This document shows, one piece after another, positions 1 to 14,535 of a stretch of 64,000 nucleotides of DNA; position 1 is the first letter of the stretch; each line of letters opens with the position of its first letter. The translations under genes and the position numbers were made by a program. The DNA is taken from positions 30,696,067-30,760,066 of the forward strand of contig NC_067117.1 of NCBI RefSeq assembly GCF_021347895.1, read 5' to 3'. The stretch is from Acanthochromis polyacanthus. Taxonomy: Eukaryota; Chordata; Actinopteri; Pomacentridae. The notes under the pieces were generated by a model, which had not been told where the DNA came from, made no database searches, and saw nothing but the letters and a program-made list of their open reading frames with translations.

Positions 1-1374
1 TGAACATTCACTCAAATGCATAATCATAAGAATGAGCTAAATTTCCTAAATTGAAATATCGTGAAACATACGCACAAGTGCAGAAATACAAACATTTGTG
101 TGCAATCAGTGTTTTCAGTGTCAAATATAGCCATCTGTGTTGCATGTCTTTGGGGGGAAAAAACATACTTTCTATGCTGGTAAAATCACAACCTTCTTTA
201 ATTTCCATCACCTTCCCGCTGCTTATCCCTTTCCTCACCTTTCCATCCATCCATCTATTTATTTCGTCCTCTTCTCCCCTCTGCTGAGCAGGAATTTCGG
301 TTCACTGTGATTTAATCTCCTGCTCGCAGCTTACCGTTGTAATGATATTCTTAATGAATTTGGTAGAAAATGCTTATTTTCAATCTGTCTCTACTGACTG
401 GATTTTTTTTTAAATGAGAAAAAAAATTCAGGAAGGAGAGGAGGGGGACTGGCAAATAATTAAAACGATGCCAACACATCCCCTCGGTTGAATAGAATGC
501 TTACAGAGTGATTGTAATGGCAATATGAGAGTGATAAATGTTTTCATTTCAACAAGGTTATCTGTCTTATAGGAAACTGTGGGGGGAACAAAAGGGGATA
601 ATCATTGTTTGGAGGCTCGTTGCTTTTCATGCATCCCATGGAGAGGGAATGTCAAAATCCTGTTTTTTTTTTATTTGATGTTTATTTGGAAATCAACCTT
701 GATTTAGTCATCTAGAAGGAATGGAGTTTGGAGAGGGGAAGAAATTAAAAGAGAAAGAGAGAAATGGAAGAGAAAAGAAAGGAGAAGAGAAACTGACTGA
801 TGGATGGGAGGGATGAGAGGAAGATAAAGAAAAAAAGAAAACGTAAGAAGTAAGAAAGAGAAGCAAAAATCGATTGAAATTGATTCCAAAAAAAGTAAGA
901 GAGAGGAATCACTTTGGGAGAAAGGGGTGGAGTTTCAAAACAAAGAAGAATTAGGAGAAGAAGTGATGGAAGAGGGGGGAAAAGATGGATTAAAAAGCCA
1001 GAGAGACAAACAGAAATCAAAGTGAAAGAGGAAAGAGAGGAGACAAATTGCAAACGGGAATGATGGAATACGATTTGAATTTAGCAGCTGATGGAGGATA
1101 AGGAAGGAGGGATGGAGAGATGGAGGTGTTTTATTTGACTGAAGGGACTCGTTGTCATGCATGTTGTTTATGAATTGCACTTTTAATCTTTCACCTATCA
1201 GGGAGACAGAGAGAAAAAAAAGATAACCTAGAGAGAAGAATGAAAAAAGCAAGCAAAGTAGTAGCTAAAAAAGAGAGACAATGATTTTGAAGCGAGACAA
1301 CAAAGAGCATAAGAGAGAAAAGGATGGAGATGACAAAAATGTGCAGATATTTATGCTTTTTTTCTGTCTCGCAG
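1..1374 (+). other. 3' part of an upstream ptprt intron
   Basis: No coding motif in frame with the gene was found. The stretch from about 716 to 1340 is strongly purine-rich on the + strand (GA/AAG runs), which produces long pyrimidine-coded frames on the - strand that are not real proteins. The intron ends in a T-rich tract and gcag at 1371-1374. Confidence 0.7.
716..1340. repeat. Purine-rich low-complexity tract
   Basis: Around 600 bp dominated by G and A on the + strand, with motifs such as gagaaagagaga and ggaggatgga, interrupted only by short mixed stretches (for example about 1130-1200). It is not a simple microsatellite. It ends about 35 bp before the acceptor of the 37-nt exon. Confidence 0.6.
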
Positions 1375-1411
1375 GGGTACCACAGACCCAGACATTACAT
1401 CGCCACACAAG
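1375..1411 (+). CDS. ptprt: ptprt exon, D1 segment GYHRPRHYIATQ (37 nt)
   Basis: This 37-nt exon follows the acceptor ending gcag at 1371-1374 and ends with one base of a split Gly codon before donor gtaatt. It encodes GYHRPRHYIATQ, the conserved PTP-domain strand in which the polypeptide returns to the catalytic core (YIATQGP in most PTPs). It is residues 1-12 of the visible fragment. The tiny exon size is consistent with the strongly conserved exon layout of receptor PTPs. It is too short to be found by ORF length alone; the call rests on the motif, both splice sites and the phase match with the next exon. Confidence 0.92.
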
Positions 1412-3397
<1,986 letters not shown>

Positions 3398-4077
3398 TGA
3401 TGCAGCTGTTGTGGTCTTTGTCTGAGGTTTCACCACAGATTCACAACTGCATATTAATATGGTGTGAATCAGTCTAAGAGAATATTTCTCACAAGGCTTC
3501 TGATGGGATTTGAATGTTCCCACGGTCTCTAGCTGCGCATTTACCCTCGTTGTTGCATATTACTTATCGCTTCAATATTTTGTAAACCCCAAAACTTGGA
3601 TTACCATTACAGCCCGATGTGTGATTGGGGATTTGAGGCGAGTGAGCAGTGTTACTTGTTTGTTTCTTGTTGTTTAAGAGGAGACTTGGAAGCGTAATCG
3701 CGGCCCTTGTAATCAGGCAGGGGGGATTTGAGAGGAGAAAAGATGAGTGAAAGTGGAGGAATTTACTGACATTGTTGTGATGCTATTCTCCAAGGCTCTG
3801 CACAGTGAATGGAAAAACATAACAAAAAAAAAAAACTGCAGAAATGCACATCGCAGCAAGAGACAAAGACTCTGATCCAAATCCTTGATTTTCTGAACTA
3901 CTTTGTCTTGTCTCTCATGTTCTATGACTTTTCTCCACTTTGTTTTATCCATTGTTGTTGTTGTTGTTTTCTTCTTTTTCCCTGTATTTTCCACTTTCTT
4001 ATTTGGTTGTCTGTTTGCAAAGCACTATAGAAAACAACTGCACTCAAAACTAGCTTAAATGAGTATTGAAACTGGGA

Positions 4078-4396
4078 GTCAAGGGCAGGGCTGCACAGTG
4101 GCTTGATGGTTAGCACTTTTGCCTTGCAGCTAGAAGATCCCTGGTTTGTGTCCCAGCCTTCCCAGGATGTTTCTCCATGAAGTATCCATGTTCTCCCTGT
4201 GCATTTGTGGGTTTTCTCTGGGTAGTCTGGCCACCTCCCTCAAAATTTTCTGAAGGTGTGAATGTTTGTGTGTATATGTAGCCCTGTGATAGACTGGTGA
4301 CCTGTCCAGGGTGTCCCATGCCTTCGCCCTGAGTCAGTTGGGATAGGCTCCAGCCTCACGTGACCCTAATGAGGATTAAGCGGTGTCAAGGGCAGG
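4078..4396 (+). mobile_element. tRNA-related SINE-like retroposon with 12-bp target duplication
   Basis: The 12-mer gtcaagggcagg occurs at both ends (4078-4089 and 4385-4396), a perfect target-site duplication of the kind made by target-primed reverse transcription. The head (from about 4090) has a degenerate A-box-like tggcttgatgg and B-box-like ggtttgtgtccc, spaced as in tRNA-derived SINEs, and the body contains the block around agactggtgacctgtccagg, which I know as a very common dispersed repeat in percomorph fish. Related copies lie at 45128-45494 (+) and 51540-51777 (-). The family name was not assigned. Confidence 0.75.
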
Positions 4397-6609
4397 TGTT
4401 TGGTTTCATGGGTGTCTGGTTTAACTGACAACCAGAGGACTACATATCTACAGGAAGTAAATCAAATTGGATTTTTTTTTTTTAAGAACTTTTTTCCAAG
4501 GAAAATTACATCCCTGTTACCCCACTGGTGGTATCTCACCATTCCTTGACGTAAATTATCATGAATTTTTAACATCCTGTGCAAAATTTGCAAAATTGAA
4601 GGCCTGTCTTACATTTTTTCTCGTACTTCCTACACCTCGCTCTCTCTCTTTTCCCATCCATCCTATATTTCCTTCCCCCTTCATTCGTGCTAAAATCAGC
4701 TTATGAAAACAAGTCTTCAAGTCCTCTCTGTCAGCTCGTTTAGCAAGCCATTAATCCATAGCACCTCTGTGCGTGTGTGTGTGTATGTGTGCAAAAGTAG
4801 CCTAAAAATTTCAAAGCAAAGCTGGTTTGAAAATGCCTGTCAGTTTCAGTGTGCATTAATACTTACACACAACCGACATGCGCACGCTCTAATTCAAAAT
4901 TCTCCATCTTTAAAATGCAGCAGCTTCTGGGACTGAATGTCAGTGCGAAAAACAAAGAGAGGTAGAGATGCAGAGTATACAGGTTCTACGCGACAATTAA
5001 ATAGCTCCAATTGCAGTGAATAATGAGAGCAAGGTCTTAATGAAAAGGTTTATTAACAGCGCATCCAAGGAGATTAACTGGGGAAGAGAGAGTAGCAGCG
5101 TGAGGCTCAAAGAAAGTGTAAATCTGTGCAAGTGTGTGAGAAAGAGGCATAGAGGAAAAAAAAAACAGGTGGATCACAAAAGGTAGTTCATGTTTGAGTG
5201 TCAGAATCCGTCAAAGTAGCTGTGGGTGAGAGAGGTACTGAGGGTGTGCGGGTATAAAGCGTTTCTGCTCAGCAGCATAAAAAAGTATTCATTTCAAAGT
5301 GTTCATTTTAGCTGTGAAAGTTGAATTTCTGCTAAACACGCACTATAAACGGAGTGGATTGCAGCATTAGTTTCACCGCGTCCTCTCTTGACTGTGCAGC
5401 GCTTTGAGGTTAACAGAAGCAGCCTTGTAGTCACATGTGTAGCTGGAGTGGAGGAGAATTTCTAAAGAGTCCACACTAAGCACATTCCCTTAGTATAACC
5501 CAGCGAGAAACTGAGATAGGGCTTAGTCACCTAATGGACCGCATCCAAAAACAGTGGCAGGGTAATCTGTGGTAGTCAGATCTGGAGAAACCAAACAATC
5601 GCACGCCACGGCGGACACCGAAGTCTACGCGACAACGCTCAGCAGTGTACACAAGTGAACGGGCCAACAAACACAGCTTTGAGGACCAGCACATAAGCAT
5701 ATTAGACAGATAGGACAGATGGTTGGAGAGAGGTGCAAAGCAGGCTGTTTACTCGATGCAAAACTGTAGAAACCGTCCCTGAACTGAGAGGGAGGGTTAA
5801 AAACACCACTTGTCTACTGTTTACACTCCAAAACAACCCCATCACATCCCTGACTGCAGAGATTGGTCTACATTTCTAGGCCTTACTGGTGGGCGTGATT
5901 GGCTCATGGGAATAATACTTGTATCATTTCCTACAAATCGTTTAACCAAAGGAGCCGAAACATCTTCCAACCTGGATGATTGATGTAAACCTTCACACAT
6001 AAACGGTTGTGCAAAACTTGGTGGGCATCCAGGCTGGTGTGGCCCTGTAGCAGGTGCTGAAAATGAAAATAGCACAGCGGAACAAGAAGAATGCAATGAG
6101 GGTTTGTAATGCTGAGAAGATGAAATACAGACGAGGAAGGTCTAGTTTGAGAAGTACAATGCCCTACTTTATCTTGAATAAAGGCTTCTCAAGCAGGTAC
6201 CAACCTTTTGACCACTACAGTTTTCCATCTTCTGCATTGTTTGGATAAGATAAAAGCAAGACGTTAAAGCTAATTCAAATAGTTTTCAGACAAGCATGCA
6301 TTTTTCTGTTTCCTATTTTACATCAAAATTAATCTCTCAAGGACATCACGCTACTTTTGTAGTTATATTGATGAACTTTTTGCGACATGATCAGTCAAGG
6401 AACTTGTTAAACCAAGTATGTTTTGTTTCATTTGTACTTTTCATGATTTGTCACTCATCCTTTCTTGTCAGTTGTGTCGCCCTGACATTTATCTGCAACT
6501 CTTTTCAGCTAAACTTCTAATGATTTGGAATCTTGGAGAAAAATACATTTTTACCTTGTTAACGCAGACATGTAGTGTTTTTTACAACCCGATCTCCACA
6601 CGTTCCTAT

Positions 6610-6890
6610 CAGGGATGTGATTTTTCCGTGAATTCGCGGAATTCCGCTTTTTTCAGGGATGGGAATTTACCGCGGATCCGCCGATTTCCGCTGATTTCAT
6701 TTATTTGAACGCCAATTTCACAAGTTTGAACACTTTATTGTCGCTGATACTCCCGCACGATGGTAACGACGTTAACGATAGCTTGTTAACGACGATTGTA
6801 AACGGCCCAGTGACTGGAAGTCGCTGCGCCGCTGCCGCGTACTGCAGGACTTGTCACCCTGACAACCCAGAAAATGAAGGGGAAGCTTAA
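6610..6890 (+). mobile_element. Possible hAT-like transposon fragment
   Basis: The segment begins cagggatgtgatttttccg, resembling a hAT-type CAGNG terminus, and continues with GC-richer, self-complementary words (cgcggaattccgc, ccgcggatccgcc) unlike the surrounding AT-rich intron. No matching 3' terminus or target duplication was found, so it is probably truncated. The repeat assignment is tentative. Confidence 0.4.
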
Positions 6891-9721
6891 AATATGCTGA
6901 GACTAAGACTTGTATATGAACCCAAACTGTGATTTTTCCAAACCCTAAGAATTGTTTTTTTGGATCTACCTTTTGCCAAGCTTCTAACATGTAAAAGTGT
7001 AGAAGCACTGTAAGGTGTTCCTAAACCTAAGCAGAAAATTAATTAAAACCTACAGTAAACAACAGCAGCAAAATTAAATGACAGTTTCTGATGAAATGTG
7101 GATTTGGGTCTTCTGGGTGAAAGTCCAGTCGCTGGTTTATGTCACTAACAAGCCCGTGTTATGGCTGCTAAACTGAACCTTGCGCTCTTTCAAACTGGCT
7201 TCCTTTTCCACCATGTCTATGTTCAGTTCAAAACAAAACTGTGTTCTCTTCAAAATATATTTAAGAAAACAGCTTGGCTGCATAGTAACATACTTTGATG
7301 GATTATGTTTTTTATGTGCCTGGCGACATATCTTGTGCAGAATAAACAGTCAACACCACGGCTGAACATTTCGTCCTTGACACGACAGTGTACCAGCAGT
7401 CTCAATACAAACTCAGACATCCAAAGTATAATACCTAATAATTCTGACAAACCAGTTCTTTGCCTATCGTTGTGCTTGTAGCGTAGTTTTACAGTGTTTG
7501 GGCAGAGTTGTAGGTTTGCAAGTGAGCTTAAGCTTCAGATCCATTGATTATAGAGGCAACAAAGGGGAAGAGTTACATCTTCGTCAGTTTCAGGTAGAAT
7601 GGGATTATTTTAATGGATAATAAACTTTGGATTTGAATCAAGGGCTGAAGGAAGACTTTATATGGACAAAATCTCCCAATTGTAGGTTGAACTTGTGTTT
7701 GAGGAGCCAAAACTCAGCAACTAGATGCTCAGAGGTTTAGCTTTTAACTGAGGTAAGCTCTGCATTTTGTCAGCGTGACCTCGAGGAAGGTGCTCAGCTC
7801 TTCAAGTGGTCATTACAAATTGTTCCAGGAACGTAAGAGGATAATAGCAATAAAACATATTGAATAATTGCTGCAGTGAAGGTAGTCAGATGAGTCAGAG
7901 TCTGTACTTATAATAGAACCTAGGACTTCCTGAAAGAGCGACCGCTTTACCGCTAAAACAATGCAAATTTTCTGCTAAGAAAAGCAGCACGTGGACCCAA
8001 AGGAGGTTAAATGCTTTAAACCATCCGAGACCTTAGCTTTGTTGCACCATCGTCTATTGATTTAGAGAAGTAATTTCAACATCACAGGAGAGCAAATCAA
8101 TAGGAAGTCGAGTTATCAAATCACCTTGTGGTTTTCTAGGTTTTATTTCTCTCCGCCCTCCCTTCCTCTCGTCTCTCCCTCTCTTTGTACATCATTGTTT
8201 CCCTCCTCAATCTTGTCCGTCCTTCTTTTTCTTTATCATTTCTGTCCTTCCCCACACATCTAGTTTTCCTCTTTCTCTCAGTATATCTCACCCCCCCCCG
8301 ACCTCTGCTCTTACCCACTCATTCTCGGTTTCTTGACCTCTCCCCGCTTTTTTGACTCCTCCCTATGTTATCCCTGCTTCTCGGGTTATCCTTGGGCACT
8401 CTGCCACAAAGAATAATCCCCCACAACCTTCTCTATGCCACAGCTGCAGTGGAATTGAAGAGGCAATAACAAAATTTCCCTCTCGGTACTATTCTTAGAG
8501 AATAAACAGAACTGAGGATGACGTGGTGTTCTCCACTTAAGCTTCATCTGGTTTAGAACAATGCAATGAAATCGATTGGTTTGAATAATTAAAGCAGAAG
8601 TATGTGGCATTGCAGGGAGAAATTTCACTGCAGGAAAGCTGGAGAAAGGGTCAAAAGGTCAGGAAATTTCTAGAGATGCATCTTGATGCCAAGAGATGCA
8701 GGTCAGAATTTTAAAATAATAAACCTAAAGTGAGATCTCGGAGCCTCCAGGTTGCCTTGCACAGGTATCTAACTCCAACAAGGTGGCTGTCACAGTTATA
8801 AATTGTCAGAATATGGCTTTAGGGTAGTTCTGGAGATGTAGTTTAAGGTGCAGGATGTCTTAGATTCAAAGAGAACTGGCTTTTTATGTCTTTTATTTCA
8901 TTCAGTTACCCCTGTCGATGAAAGAACTGCTGTAATCCTGGAACACACCCACACTGGAACAAATAAAACGACACAAAAGCTTCATACACGCTATTGTTTT
9001 GCTGTTAGATTCCTTTGTGGTCTTTGTTTTTCTTACTTTCACATTATCCGGAGATGACGACACGTCTAAAGAAACATCTGCATCGTTCAACATAATGAAC
9101 TGAGCATTTTTCTTTTAGCTAAATGAACAGTAAACCAAAGATTTCTTGTAATTTCAAGTGGAATTTAGACTGCATTCCTTTCTTTATCATTTAAGCAGGA
9201 AATACTGCACACCACATTTTTTTGATGGCATTATGCCTGTGTCTGTTACTTAACTGCTATCTATTAAGTATCAGAATGTCATCTTTAGTTTCTTAATATC
9301 CCCATTGTTAGACAGGAAAGTATTTACCAGCTCTAGAAAATCCATCATTAAAATGTCAAGATGCTATCACTTGGAAAGCCACAGTGGATGCCCGTTGCCA
9401 TTTCATTTTCCTGCAGCCTCCATTGTTATACACCAAACTGTCTTTTCCTGTTTCTCTTTCGAAGAAGTGCTGCAGTAAGTGGTGTGCTGTCCAATTTATT
9501 TATTGTCTTCTCTCTGGCCAGCAGCGCCTATCTTCTACTGTAAAAAAAAGTTTTTTGGTACGTCGTAAAATGATACTTTTCTCCAAAACTTTGTTTAATT
9601 AAAACACATTCCATTTGCAGTTTTATTTCAGTTGTAAGAAAAGACAGTTCCGATGCTTTTTCTTACGGCTAAGTGCTACAGACAGAGAGGAGCAGTTTAG
9701 ATGACTGCTGGATATCCTCCT

Positions 9722-10200
9722 TGTAAATTGGGCAGCTGAAGTGAACTGTGGCATTTCTTCCTGTAAGTCTTTCCCAAAAGGGCCATCATGAGATTTGTGA
9801 AATCAATTAATCTTTTCTGTGGAGCAAAAATGGCCTTCAGTTGCCTCAAATCTCCCCTGTAAATTAGGCAAATGAGCCACGATAAGTCTTCCTGCCTCTC
9901 ATTCCCAGAAGTGGCCCCAAAGTGCCATCTTGACATCCTCGAGATTGATTTATTTTCCGTCTGAAGCCAAAGAGGCATCAAGGTCCCTATATTCCTGAAA
10001 TCCCTGCTGTAATTTAGGGTCCTGAACCGTGATATGTCTTCTTGTCAGTCTTCCCCACAAGAGCTATGAAAAGGGTCGAAATATTCCCGCATTTGTCATC
10101 ATCAAGAGACGAAATGGACACCACTTTTCATGAAGAGGCAGGACCCTTTTTCTTCCTAGAGCTGCCATTTTAAAATATGCAATTTAGCCTAACATCTCTC
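9722..10200. repeat. Degenerate ~140-bp repeats abutting a ptprt exon
   Basis: Three related words recur: tgtaaattggg (9722), tgtaaattagg (9858) and tgtaatttaggg (10008), spaced 136 and 150 bp. Each is followed by similar text containing variants of gtctttcccaaaagggcc, and a weaker fourth copy starts near 10179. The first unit contains a 17-nt word that differs at one base from the first 17 nt of the exon at 10245. Confidence 0.5.
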
Positions 10201-10244
10201 CCTGTGCATGTTTTGTTTTGGATGTGGTTTTTTTTTTTTTCTAG

Positions 10245-10400
<156 letters not shown>

Positions 10401-10580
10401 TGAGAGCGCAAGACACAAAGGACACCGAGGTTTTTGTTCAGAAGATAAACTTTAATTCCCCGATGCTGCTGGTCGGTGGCTGCACGGACGAGGTGAGACA
10501 AGGACAAACAAACACGGCCACTCGGTTGTATAGCTCCTGGGTCTCGCCTGTCACAGGGAGAGGCTTCGGGTTCGGGGGTT

Positions 10581-11530
10581 TTGCAGCAACATTGTTACAT
10601 GGAGGATATAGACAAACAAGTGAAGTGTTCTTTTTTTTCGCTTCAGTGTCATACGAGGTTGACTTTCATGTTTATATATGCAATTTTTTTTTAAATTATG
10701 GCAGAGCATATTATTGTCTTAACAGCTTTAAAATCAATTCATAGTGTCATCATCACCCTCATACATGAATAGCATTTATGCATTACCTCAAAATCTCTCC
10801 AAAAACTGTATAATATTGTGTAAAACATACAAGAAAATTCAGTGATGTAGTACACAGTCTCCACATATAACTTTGTCAAGTTGCCTTGCAGTATTTCCCT
10901 GAAGTTGATGCATAGAGGATATAAACAAACACAACAAAAATGACTTTTTTTTTTTGCGTTTTTGTGCCATTAAAGGAAGACTTTCATGTTAATATGTATC
11001 TTATTTTTGCAGCTATTCCACAGATTATTATTGACTTAGCAGCTTTCAAATCATTTCATAGTGTTGCATCACCTCAAAATCTTTCTTAAAAATGTACATT
11101 AGTCTTGAAAATATATACAAAAATACTCAGTGATTCATACAACATGACCATCTAAGTACACATATAAATTAGAAAAGTTGCTTTTGCAGTACTTCCTTTA
11201 TGTTGATGCAGCTATGTTACATGGAGGATAGAGACAACTGCACCAAGAGTGTTTTTTTTTTTTTTTTTACGATTTTGTGTCATATAAAGATGGTTTTCAC
11301 GCTAATATGTATCCTATTATTTAATTATGGCAAAGCTTATTATTGGCTTAACAGCTTTAAAATCAGTTGTTATCACACTTGCATGTATATAACCTCAAAA
11401 TATTTCCTAAAACTGTGTATTATTGTTTAAAGCAGACAAAAATACTCAATGATGACACAACTGAAGCTTTTAAGTACACTGTCTCCACGTATACCTTAGA
11501 AAAGTCTCTTTACTGTATTTTCTTCAAGGC
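10581..11530. repeat. Three-copy tandem array of ~305-bp units
   Basis: The words ttgcag plus ggaggata recur at about 10581/10602, 10886/10915 and 11184/11224, giving periods near 300-313 bp. Each unit then shows a T-run, a cttca/gttttcac-gtt block, taatatgtatc or an equivalent, a tta-acagctttaaaatca block, acctcaaaat and a cagtgatg/cagtgattc block. Copies are clearly diverged and differ by small indels, so the array is old. Confidence 0.85.
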
Positions 11531-13123
11531 GACTATAACTTGGGAGTCGGCAGATCACAAACTATCTATGAGTCATTTTTATTATTGCCTTATGGGCTGT
11601 TTCAAAAGGCTCTGACCAACAAACAGGTTTACTGTTTATTGGTGGAAGCCTCCAAAACCTCAAATTTACAGTAAACCACCACCAAACCATAATTGAGCAT
11701 CTATGAGCGAATGACACCCCCAATCCAGTGGTGATACTGAACAATTATGCTTCTCCAGAATCAGATGAAACATTTTTGTTCCGATCATAAACGGAAAACC
11801 TCCTTTGTTTCAGTGTCAGCCTTTCTTTCCCTTTCGCCATTTTCTCTGTTGCCCTTCTTCCTTCTGAAATAAGACAAAAGCACTGCAGGTTATCAGCACC
11901 AATATGATCACAAACACACACCAGTGTCCATAAATTAGATCGATGGTGTTAACCTTTAAAAAGTAGACAACAGAAGAAAGCAATTCACCTCCCGCCCCTC
12001 TTTCATCCCACCACCACCACCACCTCCTCCAGGAAGCAAAAAAACTCCAAGAACAATGACAGCGTAAAGATCCCCATGGCGACAGTATATTTAACCTCCA
12101 TGTTCTGTTCAACCCGGAGGCCAAGTTGTTAGCAAGCACAAGCTTTGAAAGGTCAGCATTCCGACTAGCTATGAAGAAAAAAGGTTTGGAGTACGATCCT
12201 CATCTTGTCACGAGCATTTATAATTAATGTATTCCATTTAGTGATGCACCTCAGTGAGACGCTTTTAATAGAAGGCCTCAGTGGGGTGAAATCCTTCAAC
12301 CCTGCCACGCTTAGTGATTGATAGAGACAAAGAACCCTCATTCAGTCACTACACCTTTTAACACATGTTGCTTTTACTCTGTCAAAAGCTATAGTAGTTT
12401 ATTTCTTTTGAATAGCTACAGATCGCATATCCTTTTTATCACTGTGAAGAATTTTCTAAAGCAAAGCTTACTTTTTTGTTTAGTTTTCTATTAGCATCTT
12501 TTTTTAAAAAAAAAAAAAATCTGAGCAGCATTTAAAACCAAAATGTCAATCTCTCACATTCTAGATTTTGAAAAAAAAAAGTGCATATTTACAACATGCT
12601 GGAGCAAATGGGTCACATTTTTGTAATAGTAAAGTGTCTACTCATAGCAGTTGATTAAAGTCAGGGAAAGTTTATGATCTTGGTGAAAAACGGTTTTGCA
12701 ATCAAAAGTGTTGCCACTGGTCATATTCTAGCTGTCAAAAGATGTTTGACGAGACACGTTAGTAGTTTGGAAAACTGTCTAGGAGGCAGCCAGCCAATTC
12801 AACAACCAACTGTTGCTGTAGAGTAAGTTATTTTGAATTCATTTGCAAATCTGGTTGTTTGTCAGTTCCTTCTTAAATTATCCGTAAAAAGTTATTATCA
12901 TAACTTCTTCTTATTATCTGATCTCCTCCTAAAGGTTGTTGCTTCTTTAAAGAAAAATTTACCTTTTTTATGTGTAGGGAAACCAGAGAAAGACACCCAG
13001 CTTGAAGAACAGTGTTTGGTTTCCTTTTAAAATATAGATTTTTTGAATATCAGTACAATATGTACACAAGAAGTCTGCTTAAGAAGCAAAAGCACATTTA
13101 GAGGATAATGAAACGATTAAACG

Positions 13124-13407
13124 ATTAAAAAAGGTAGTGTCTACAGATACGGACCCGTACGCGAGTCTCGCGAGTGAAGAAGCTGCTAACCACTGCAAAC
13201 TGTTGAAAGGTAAGCAAAGGTTAAGGTTAGGGTTAGTGTTAGGGTCAGGTTTAGTGTCCGTACCTGTTGTACCCTAGCGTCTACCGGGAGTCACGTGACC
13301 AGATCTCGCGTATCTGATTGGCAAATGGAAAGTGCCGTATCCGTAGGCCACAGGCTACGGGTACGGATCCGTACCTCTAGCAACAACCATTAAAAAACGT
13401 AATGTCT
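13124..13407. mobile_element. 246-bp insertion with 19-bp near-identical flanking repeats
   Basis: The direct repeats attaaaaaaggtagtgtct (13124-13142) and attaaaaaacgtaatgtct (13389-13407) match at 17 of 19 positions and bound a segment of different, GC-richer composition. Inside, tacggacccgtac near the left end and the rc of ggtacggatccgtacc (13360-13375, a 16-bp palindrome) near the right end form a short inverted pair. The segment also carries a few TTAGGG-like words (about 13220-13245). The class is unknown; MITE or SINE are both possible. Confidence 0.6.
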
Positions 13408-14504
13408 CGAAAATCGGTGTCTTCAGGGAATCTCACCTGGAAAGTTGCTTTGAGCAACATTTAAGCTTAAGATGAACTATATTCTCATATTTTAATGTTG
13501 CTCTATAACAAAAACGATACATAACGCCTACAGAAGTAGTTATATTTTTGAAAATAATTCACAATTGATGGGGATATAAGGCACAGGTTATAACTTAACT
13601 GTAAATTCCTGACAAAAAAAAAAAACAATGTTAATGTTTAGCCAACTGCAGCTAACAGTTTCAGTCCGGCTAACTAGCTAGTGCTGCAGCAAGCTAATAT
13701 AGCACAACATAAATAAAATAACTTGGATAAATGTAAGTTTAGTATAAAGTAAGCTAGTTAACCTTTTAGACAGATGCATTTTACTTTTTATATTATTGCT
13801 ACTTAGCTGTTATATAACTGCTTGTGGTCATAATTTATTAGGAATCTAATATTCAAATGTCTAGAGTTTTATAAATAATCGATGTCCATCGGGGGGCTCC
13901 TTTTTTCAATATTTGCACATTTCACATTTATTTTTTTGTGTGTGTCATTTTTTGTTCTTATTGATGGATCTGGTGTATCTGAAATTGACACGTTCTTCAA
14001 ATTCACACACTGTTGGGCTTTAGATCCTCTTTGTGATCAAATTAAATCAGAAAACTCCACACACAAACGGCGGCTGGAAGGAGCTGGAAGGTCCACATAA
14101 TCAGACAGCTCGAGTAAAAGTATGTGGACGGGCGGGCAGGAAGTTATGGCAGTCACTTCCAATTTCCGGGGGCACTCTGACGCTATTGGCCTGTGTCATG
14201 AGGCTTTCAAATGCACGCACACACACACTGGTAGAGGCCCAGCAGTATTCTGGTCTCAACATTAATCACAGAGGTTGACAGGTAATCTGCTGAGGCGCTC
14301 CCTCCTTTTCTCTCTCTCTATCTTCCCTTCCCTCTCCCTCTTATCTCCCCTTTTCCTCTCCTTCTGTTTCCCTCGCTCTCTAGCTGTCTCTGCAAACTGT
14401 CAGAGGGATTGCATCGTGAAAGATCGGTTCCTCCCCTCCCTCTACACCTCATCCCCGGCTCCATCCCTCCATCCTCTCCTCTCTTGATCTCTCCCCTGTG
14501 ACGA

Positions 14505-14535
14505 CCACTCCTTCTTCTTCTTCTTCTTCTTCCAA
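14505..14535 (+). repeat. CTT microsatellite in a pyrimidine-rich stretch
   Basis: An uninterrupted run of cttcttctt units lies in C/T-rich sequence extending from about 14290 to 14640. The long arginine- and glycine-rich frames on the opposite strand come from this composition. Confidence 0.8.

Noticed and set aside
745..1252. Overlapping - strand frames rich in Ser, Leu and Phe
   Set aside because: They are readings of a purine-rich tract in an intron, with no domain and no splice-site support.
5030..6050. Possible retroelement or LTR on the - strand
   Set aside because: Composition and a reversed aataaa-like word near 5050 hinted at it, but no terminal repeats, primer-binding site or coding motif could be found.
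13205..13250. Telomere-like ggttagggttag words
   Set aside because: Only a few imperfect units inside a bounded insertion, so not an interstitial telomere array.
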